DNA of 10,949 nt from JBFLXR01 sp040757065 (GTDB lineage: Bacteria; Pseudomonadota; Gammaproteobacteria; Burkholderiales; Gallionellaceae): the NCBI GenBank assembly GCA_040757065.1, contig JBFLXR010000032.1, positions 1 to 10,949 on the forward strand. Direction: 5' to 3'. Shown piece by piece: positions 5,654 to 10,949 of this stretch. The stretch's first letter is position 1. Each line of letters starts with the position of its first letter. A model generated the notes under the pieces. It was given only the letters and a program-made list of their open reading frames with translations. It was not told where the DNA came from and made no database searches. The position numbers and the translations under genes are program-made.

Positions 5654-8083
5654 GTGAAACGAAATTTTGAAGCCCGCTTCGGGGATTTTTATATCGATGG
5701 ACAGGGATTGCGCGATAGTGCAGGTGTTGCGCTTGCCTTGCACCCGAAGGAGCTGGCGGTCTTGTCGTTGCTGGTGCAACACGCCGGGAAGTTGGTCTCC
5801 AAAGAGGTGCTGATTAATTCGGTATGGAAGGGCGTGCCCGCCTCCGATGCCAGCATTGCCCGCTGTATTTCCGTCGTTAAATCTCATTTGCGCAAAGCGC
5901 ACCCCGGTTCCGATCACTGGATCAAAACCGAATACGGGCGCGGCTACCGTTTTGTCGGCGAAGTGTCGCACCCGATGTCGTATGTGTGCGAAGAGGTGCT
6001 GAACACTGTACTGGACGTCTCGCCGGATGTCATTGTGCTCAAAGACGGCACAGGGCGCTGGCTGACCGCCAATCAGGCTGCCGTCAGCCTGCTCGGATTG
6101 GAGGGAAAAAACTGGCGCGGCAAAACCGACGAAGAGCTGGCCGCCGTTTTACCTGCCGGGAGTGTCGATGCGTTGCGGAGCTGCTGTGCGGGCGACGAAG
6201 AGGTCTGGCTGGGGGCGCAACCTGCGCATGTCGCGCAGAGCGTGTGCCTGCCGGACGGCAGCGAGCGCCGGTTCGACTTTATCAAATCCCCCTTGTTCAA
6301 TCAGGATGGCAGCCGCAATTCGCTGATCGTGCTGGGGCGCGACGTATCCGGCTTTGCGCAAGAGCAGGCGGTGAACAATCTGACCGCGCAAGTGCTCGAC
6401 AACAGTCGGGAGGCGGTGGTGATTACCGACGCCGACAACAACATCCGTTTCGTCAATCGCGCCTTTCCCGAGGTGACCGGCTATACGCTGGAGGAGGTGA
6501 CCGGCAAGAACCCGCGCCTGCTGGCATCGGGCAGACACGATGATGAATTCTATCAGGCGATGTGGCACGGCATTCTCGTTGAGGGCAGCTGGCGCGGTGA
6601 AATCTGGGATCGGCGTAAGAACGGCGAAACCTACCCTAAGTGGCTGGACGTCAGTACCGTCCATGACCGCAACGGCAAACTGACCAATTACATCGCCATC
6701 TTCACCGACCTGACCGACCGCAAGATGGCGGAAGAACAGATCAAATTCCTTGCGTATCACGACCCGCTGACGCGGCTGCCGAACCGTCTTTTGCTGCGCG
6801 ATCGTTTCGATCAGGCCGTAGCGGCGGCCTCGCGCGACGGTGCGCTGGTTGCATTGTTATTCCTCGATCTCGATCAGTTCAAGCAGGTAAACGATTCGCT
6901 CGGACATGAAATCGGCGACCAGTTGCTGCTCAGCGTATCCAAGCGGCTGGAAGGCTTCGTGCGCGACAGCGATACTGTCAGCCGTCTGGGCGGCGACGAA
7001 TTCGTGATTTTGCTGACCGAAGTGCAAGAAGCCGGCGTCGTATCCGGGGTGGCGCACAAACTCATCAATCTGCTGGAAGAGCCGTTCATCGTCGGCGACT
7101 ACGCGCTGCACACCTCCTTCAGTATCGGCATCAGCCTCTACCCGGACGACGCCAGCGATTTCGAAACCCTGATGAAAATGGCCGATACGGCGATGTATCA
7201 CGCCAAAAATTGCGGGCGGAATACCTATCGCTTTTACACCGAACAAATGAACATCAGCGCGATGGAGCGCATGCAACTGCAGAGCGATTTGAAACAGGCG
7301 CTGGAAGCGCAGGCTTTCGAGTTGTATTACCAACCACAGTACGATTTGAAAACGCGCAAGCTGGTGGGGCTGGAAGCGCTGATCCGCTGGAATACGGGCG
7401 AAGGCGGCGTGCTGCCGCCGGAACGTTTTCTACCTGCTGCGGAAGAAAACGGCATGATTGTGCAGATCGGCGAATGGGTGCTGCGCGAGGCTTGCCGCCA
7501 AAACCGCGCCTGGCAGGATGCAGGCTACGAGCCGGTGAGAGTTTCGGTGAATCTCTCCGTGCCGCAATTCCGCAGCAACGGCGGGATGGTAGACCTGACC
7601 CGTCGTGTGCTGGAAGAAACCGGCCTTGCCGCTCAATGGCTCGATCTGGAACTGAACGAAACCATCCTGATACAGAACGTCGAGCATATGCTGCGCGTGG
7701 TGCGCGAGTTGAAAGGACTGGGCGTTTCTCTGTCCATCGACGATTTCGGCACCGGCTATTCCAGTCTGGTTTATTTGAAACGCTTTGCCGTCGACCGTTT
7801 GAAAATCGACCAATCCTTCGTGCGCAATCTCGGTGTGGATGCGAGCGATGCCGCCATTGTGCATGCCGTTATCCATCTGGGGCGCTGCCTCGGGCTGAAA
7901 ACCGTGGCCGAAGGCGTGGAAACGGCAGAGCAACTCGAAGTCTTGCAAAAAGAAGGCTGCGATGAAGCGCAGGGCTATTACTACGCACATCCGCTGCCCG
8001 CAAACAAAGTGACGCAATTCCTGACCCCTGCGGGAAAAGCCGCGAAGCGCAAGGCGTTCCAGTCGGAAACCGCCGAGGACTGA
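5654..8083 (+). CDS. Winged-helix DNA-binding PAS-PAS-GGDEF-EAL protein
   Basis: A cytoplasmic 809-residue protein joining a DNA-binding domain to a full c-di-GMP synthesis/degradation module. Residues 1-104 match the OmpR/PhoB/CadC winged-helix fold (Trans_reg_C). 'LALHPKELAVLSLLVQHAGKLVSKEVLINSVW' and 'SIARCISVVKSHLRKAHPG' form the helices, and 'IKTEYGRGYRFVGEV' is the closing hairpin. PAS domains span about 112-232 and 240-355. The GGDEF domain follows (DPLTRLPNR 370-378, LDLDQFK 404-410, GGDEF 446-450), with an RDSD inhibitory site at 437-440. The EAL domain has EAL (574-576), NLS (633-635), ELNE (666-669), DDFGTGYSSL (696-705), KID (717-719) and AEGVET (752-757). All listed catalytic motifs are intact, so both activities are possible. 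The GTG start is supported by AAAGG (5641-5645) 8 nt upstream. There is no receiver or membrane domain; the input is probably a ligand of the PAS domains. Targets are unknown. Confidence 0.92.
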   Translation: MKRNFEARFGDFYIDGQGLRDSAGVALALHPKELAVLSLLVQHAGKLVSKEVLINSVWKGVPASDASIARCISVVKSHLRKAHPGSDHWIKTEYGRGYRFVGEVSHPMSYVCEEVLNTVLDVSPDVIVLKDGTGRWLTANQAAVSLLGLEGKNWRGKTDEELAAVLPAGSVDALRSCCAGDEEVWLGAQPAHVAQSVCLPDGSERRFDFIKSPLFNQDGSRNSLIVLGRDVSGFAQEQAVNNLTAQVLDNSREAVVITDADNNIRFVNRAFPEVTGYTLEEVTGKNPRLLASGRHDDEFYQAMWHGILVEGSWRGEIWDRRKNGETYPKWLDVSTVHDRNGKLTNYIAIFTDLTDRKMAEEQIKFLAYHDPLTRLPNRLLLRDRFDQAVAAASRDGALVALLFLDLDQFKQVNDSLGHEIGDQLLLSVSKRLEGFVRDSDTVSRLGGDEFVILLTEVQEAGVVSGVAHKLINLLEEPFIVGDYALHTSFSIGISLYPDDASDFETLMKMADTAMYHAKNCGRNTYRFYTEQMNISAMERMQLQSDLKQALEAQAFELYYQPQYDLKTRKLVGLEALIRWNTGEGGVLPPERFLPAAEENGMIVQIGEWVLREACRQNRAWQDAGYEPVRVSVNLSVPQFRSNGGMVDLTRRVLEETGLAAQWLDLELNETILIQNVEHMLRVVRELKGLGVSLSIDDFGTGYSSLVYLKRFAVDRLKIDQSFVRNLGVDASDAAIVHAVIHLGRCLGLKTVAEGVETAEQLEVLQKEGCDEAQGYYYAHPLPANKVTQFLTPAGKAAKRKAFQSETAED

Positions 8084-8097
8084 AAGGGAGCGGTTCC

Positions 8098-8113
8098 GCA
8101 GGCGCGCGCCTGC
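8098..8113. repeat. 16-bp perfect palindrome after the EAL gene
   Basis: GCAGGCGC followed directly by GCGCCTGC reads the same on both strands. It begins 14 nt after the stop codon. No T-run follows. A second small hairpin, TCCGGC/GCCGGA (8127-8132 with 8139-8144), lies just before the msbA promoter. They may act as weak terminators or 3' end stabilisers. Confidence 0.45.
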
Positions 8114-8157
8114 GCTCTGCGCACCGTCCGGCGCACATGCCGGAATGCCGCTTTTCT

Positions 8158-8165
8158 GCTACAGT
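8158..8165 (+). promoter_or_regulatory. Extended -10 promoter immediately before msbA
   Basis: TGC-TACAGT (8157-8165) is followed by exactly seven bases (GCGCGCC) and then the msbA ATG. It nearly repeats the btuB promoter core (CTGCTACAATGCGCGCC at 2026-2042). No clear -35 is visible. The expected start site falls on or next to the ATG, implying a leaderless transcript. Confidence 0.55.
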
Positions 8166-8172
8166 GCGCGCC

Positions 8173-9906
8173 ATGACCAACACACAGCTTTATCTGCGCC
8201 TGCTGGGATATGTAAAACACTATTGGCGCACGTTCATGATTTCTCTCCTCGGTATGGCGGTTTCGGCAGCGACCGAGCCGCTGATTCCTGCGCTGGTGAA
8301 ACCCATGCTGGATGGAACCTTCGTACACAAGGACAATGCCATCATCCGCTGGACACCGGTGCTGCTGCTGGTGATCTTCCTCGTGCGCGGCGTGGCGAGT
8401 TTCGTGGGGACGTATTCCATCAACTGGATCGGCAACAAGGTGGTGCTCGATCTGCGCAACGAAATGTTCCGTAAGCTGCTCACGCTGCCGACCCGCTTTT
8501 ACGACGACCACGCGACTGGCAGCCTGATTTCCAAGCTGACCTTCGATGTGACGCAAGTCACCGCTGCCGCGACCAATGTCGTGACCATTACCATCCGCGA
8601 TTCCATCGTCATTATCGGCCTGCTCGGCTGGCTGTTGTATCTGAACTGGAAGCTGACGTTGCTCACGCTGATCATGGTGCCGGTGATCGCCTACGTGATT
8701 CGCACCATCAGCCTGCGCCTGCGCAGCGCCAGCTACGATTCGCAGCGGGCGATGGGCGACATCACCCAAGTGATCGAAGAAAGCATCGGCGGGCATAAGG
8801 TGGTGAAGCTGTTCGGCGGGCAAGACTACGAAAGCGCGCGCTTTCACGAACAAGCCAACAACGTGCGCCGCGCCAGCATGAAGCAAGCCGTAGCGGCGGC
8901 CGCCAACGTGCCGATTGTGCAAATGGTCGCGGCGCTGGCGCTGGCGGTGATTATCTATCTGGCGATCGTGCAGTCGCGCGCCGACGAAACCACCGTCGGG
9001 GGCTTTATTTCCTTCGTCGCCGCGATGATGATGCTTACCGCCCCGCTCAAGCGGCTCACCGCCGTCAGCGAGTTTGTGCAGCGCGGGCTGGCTGCTTCCG
9101 AAAGCGTGTTCGAACTGATCGACAGCCCCGGCGAACCCGACAGCGGCACGGTTGCCATTGGCCGGGCGCGCGGCGATCTGGCGTTCGAGCATGTCACGCT
9201 CTCCTACCGCGACGACGGGCGCATGGCGCTGCGCGACATTAATCTGAACATTCCCGCCGGACAATCGGTGGCACTGGTCGGCGCATCCGGCAGCGGCAAA
9301 ACCACCTTGGCGAATCTGGTGCCGCGCTTCTATAGTCCCGGCAGCGGCCGCATTACATTGGACGGCCACAATCTGGCCGACCTCACGTTAGCCAGCCTGC
9401 GCGCCAACATCGCACTGGTGAGCCAAGAAGTGGTGTTGTTCAACGATACCGTAGCGGCGAACATCGCTTACGGACAGGGGCGCGATGTGCCGCTCGAAGA
9501 AGTCGTCGCTGCTGCCGAGGCTGCGCATGCGATGGAATTCATCCGCGAATTGCCGGAAGGCATGAATACCCTCGTCGGCGAAAAAGGCACCCGGCTTTCC
9601 GGCGGGCAGCGCCAGCGGATTGCCATTGCACGCGCCATACTGAAAAACGCGCCGATTCTGATTCTGGACGAAGCGACCTCCGCGCTGGACAGCGAATCCG
9701 AACGCCATGTGCAGGCCGCGCTGGAAACCCTGATGCAAGGCCGCACCACACTGGTCATCGCTCACCGCCTTTCCACTATCGAAAAAGCCGACCGCATCGT
9801 CGTCATGCAAAAAGGCGAAATCGTCGAAAGCGGTACGCACGCCGAACTACTGGCCGGCAACGGCGCATACGCCCAACTCCACAAAGTCCAGTTCGGGCGC
9901 GAATAG
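8173..9906 (+). CDS. msbA: Lipid A/phospholipid flippase MsbA (ABC exporter)
   Basis: MsbA is a homodimeric inner-membrane ABC exporter that flips core-lipid A from the cytoplasmic to the periplasmic leaflet for LPS assembly. The 577-residue product (E. coli 582) is a half transporter. Its transmembrane domain, about 1-310, has helices near 20-40, 61-80, 142-178 and 247-292. The nucleotide-binding domain has Walker A GASGSGKTT (370-378), Q-loop Gln418, signature LSGGQ (475-479), Walker B ILILDE (495-500) and His531. All are intact, so ATPase activity is expected. The start at 8173 is chosen because the protein then begins MTNTQLYLRLLGYVKHYW, as MsbA proteins do. An in-frame ATG at 8137 lies upstream of the -10 box. 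No Shine-Dalgarno is visible. No lpxK or kdsB adjoins, so it appears to be transcribed alone. A closely related lipid exporter is the main alternative. Confidence 0.9.
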   Translation: MTNTQLYLRLLGYVKHYWRTFMISLLGMAVSAATEPLIPALVKPMLDGTFVHKDNAIIRWTPVLLLVIFLVRGVASFVGTYSINWIGNKVVLDLRNEMFRKLLTLPTRFYDDHATGSLISKLTFDVTQVTAAATNVVTITIRDSIVIIGLLGWLLYLNWKLTLLTLIMVPVIAYVIRTISLRLRSASYDSQRAMGDITQVIEESIGGHKVVKLFGGQDYESARFHEQANNVRRASMKQAVAAAANVPIVQMVAALALAVIIYLAIVQSRADETTVGGFISFVAAMMMLTAPLKRLTAVSEFVQRGLAASESVFELIDSPGEPDSGTVAIGRARGDLAFEHVTLSYRDDGRMALRDINLNIPAGQSVALVGASGSGKTTLANLVPRFYSPGSGRITLDGHNLADLTLASLRANIALVSQEVVLFNDTVAANIAYGQGRDVPLEEVVAAAEAAHAMEFIRELPEGMNTLVGEKGTRLSGGQRQRIAIARAILKNAPILILDEATSALDSESERHVQAALETLMQGRTTLVIAHRLSTIEKADRIVVMQKGEIVESGTHAELLAGNGAYAQLHKVQFGRE

Positions 9907-9951
9907 CACCCATCTGCGCCGCCTTCCGCTGCTTGTCCGACGCTCCCGGAG

Positions 9952-9969
9952 GGTCAGGAATTCCTGACC
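9952..9969. repeat. 18-bp perfect palindrome downstream of msbA
   Basis: GGTCAGGAA followed directly by TTCCTGACC is a gap-free inverted repeat 46 nt after the msbA stop. As RNA it could fold only with its central bases unpaired, and no U-run follows, so it is a poor intrinsic terminator. A dimeric protein-binding site or a transcript-end hairpin are both possible. A weaker A/T-rich repeat, AAGTTT/AAACTT (9993-9998 with 10002-10007), lies just beyond. Confidence 0.55.
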
Positions 9970-10071
9970 TGCGTCCCATGCATTCCTACAAAAAGTTTCG
10001 AAAACTTCCGACGTAAAAATCAGGATTTCCCGATATTCAACAGGTAGATGCATTCGGATAATTCTTGAACC

Positions 10072-10085
10072 TTGATGTAGGTCAA
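10072..10085 (+). promoter_or_regulatory. FNR/ANR-like operator upstream of the chemotaxis gene
   Basis: TTGAT-GTAG-GTCAA matches the FNR/ANR family consensus TTGAT-N4-ATCAA at nine of ten defined positions. It is centred about 108 nt before the MCP start codon. TATAGC (10102-10107) downstream could be a -10, but that puts the site nearer -36 than the canonical -41.5. Oxygen or nitrogen-oxide control of the chemoreceptor is therefore possible but not established. Confidence 0.4.
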
Positions 10086-10186
10086 ATTTGCGTTTGAGGT
10101 GTATAGCCGTGGTAATGCCTATGCGTCAGACAAAGGGCGTTCCGACAGGGTACTTGATAAAAACTCATATACAGGGAGAGGGTACA

Positions 10187-10949
10187 ATGTTTTTTGGTAA
10201 TTTAAAGATTGGCGTGCGTTTGGGCGCGGCGTTTGCTGCGCTGGTACTCTTGCTGATGTTGGTAGCCGGCATCGGCATATCGCGGTTATCGAATTTGAAC
10301 GATGAAATCGATTTGATGACGAATGACCGTTTCCCTAAAACGGTGTGGGCGAACGAAATTATTGATTCTATAAGCAGCATTGCTCGCATCATGCGGAATG
10401 CGCTGCTGGTAAACCCTGAAAATGCAGCCAAGGAGTTGGAGGCTATTCCTGCACAACGCAAAATTATCCTGGAGCGTTTGGAAAAACTAGAGGCCACAAT
10501 CCACTCGGAAAAGGGGATCGAAGACCTTAAGAAGGTCAAGGAAGCACGGACGGTATATGTGGCCGAGCAGGACAAATTTCTGGAATTGATAAAAAGCGGC
10601 AAGCGTCAGGAAGCGACCGATTACTTGCTGACGACGATTAGTAAAGATCAGGAGACGTATATTCAGGCTGTTAATACGCTGGTTCTTTACCAATCCGATT
10701 TGATGTCGAAATCCGGGAAGGAGGCACTGGAAGCCTATGAGGCAGCCCGTACGCTGATGGTTATCCTCGCGGTAATTGCAGCATTACTCGCGGCGGTTAT
10801 CGGTTTTGCGGTAACCCGTTCGATTACTCGTCCGCTAAACGCAGCAGTCGATGTTGCGAATAAGCTGGCGGAGGGCGATCTGACCGTGCAGGTGGAAGTG
10901 AGCGGTAAAGACGAAACCGGCTTAATGCTTATGGCGATGAAGAACATGG
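10187..10949 (+). CDS. Methyl-accepting chemotaxis protein, 5' part (truncated by the window)
   Basis: A membrane chemoreceptor that would signal through CheW/CheA to flagella or pili; only the first 254 codons are present. Residues 1-9 are cytoplasmic and 10-31 form TM1. Residues 32-188 are a helical periplasmic domain of the four-helix-bundle type (4HB_MCP) rich in charged heptads. TM2 spans about 189-210, and a HAMP domain begins at 211 ('TRSITRPLNAAVDVANKLAEGDLTVQVEV'). The methylation and CheA-coupling region lies beyond the window edge, so a HAMP-GGDEF or histidine kinase end cannot be formally excluded. A strong purine-rich Shine-Dalgarno, AGGGAGAGGG (10173-10182), precedes the ATG. 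Base composition is visibly less GC-rich than the neighbouring genes, with TTA, ATA and AAA codons, as is the intergenic region before it. The ligand is unknown. Confidence 0.85.
   Translation, partial: MFFGNLKIGVRLGAAFAALVLLLMLVAGIGISRLSNLNDEIDLMTNDRFPKTVWANEIIDSISSIARIMRNALLVNPENAAKELEAIPAQRKIILERLEKLEATIHSEKGIEDLKKVKEARTVYVAEQDKFLELIKSGKRQEATDYLLTTISKDQETYIQAVNTLVLYQSDLMSKSGKEALEAYEAARTLMVILAVIAALLAAVIGFAVTRSITRPLNAAVDVANKLAEGDLTVQVEVSGKDETGLMLMAMKNM

Noticed and set aside
7981..9369. A 462-codon open frame on the - strand opposite the msbA transmembrane domain
   Set aside because: Composition (very high His/Gln/Arg) is typical of an antisense shadow of a GC-rich gene; the + strand carries complete ABC exporter motifs.
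10110..10124. TGG-N10-GC arrangement resembling a sigma54 promoter before the MCP
   Set aside because: Only the minimal GG/GC spacing matches (TGGTAATGCCTATGC); the flanking consensus is poor and no enhancer site is visible, so I do not call it.

Overview
The window looks like ordinary chromosome of a moderately GC-rich betaproteobacterium. The main clues are a ZapB-like/zapA pair followed by a 6S RNA on the same strand, a BtuM-type B12 transporter (a family known from Thiobacillus and relatives), an MsbA lipid A flippase, and promoters of the form TGnTAnanT followed by GCGCGCC. The genus cannot be fixed from the sequence; a Nitrosomonadales/Gallionellaceae-like organism is my guess. I see no insertion sequence, integrase, tRNA or CRISPR array.

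Layout. (1) 43-1092 (+): a cytoplasmic diguanylate cyclase with an N-terminal sensory region. It ends at a hairpin terminator shared with the convergent strand. (2) 1172-1973 (-): a small ZapB-like coiled-coil gene, zapA, then the 6S RNA gene. (3) 2006-5453 (+): a vitamin B12 salvage block. A cobalamin riboswitch leads into btuB (outer-membrane receptor), followed by a strong terminator. A second promoter then serves btuM (inner-membrane transporter) and the overlapping cobA/btuR (corrinoid adenosyltransferase). Together these take corrinoid across both membranes and convert it to adenosylcobalamin. (4) 5654-8083 (+): a large c-di-GMP enzyme with a PhoB/CadC-type DNA-binding domain fused in front of PAS-PAS-GGDEF-EAL. 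(5) 8173-9906 (+): msbA. (6) 10187-end (+): the 5' part of a methyl-accepting chemotaxis protein, preceded by an AT-richer intergenic region with an FNR-like site.

Most worth a second look: the wHTH-PAS-PAS-GGDEF-EAL fusion; a pair of mutually exclusive helices between the riboswitch and btuB, one of which covers the btuB Shine-Dalgarno sequence; two genes (ZapB-like and msbA) whose -10 box lies exactly 7 nt before the ATG and whose mRNAs are therefore probably leaderless; and a large hairpin that shares bases with the 5' closing stem of 6S RNA. Nothing here convincingly amounts to an undescribed multi-gene system.
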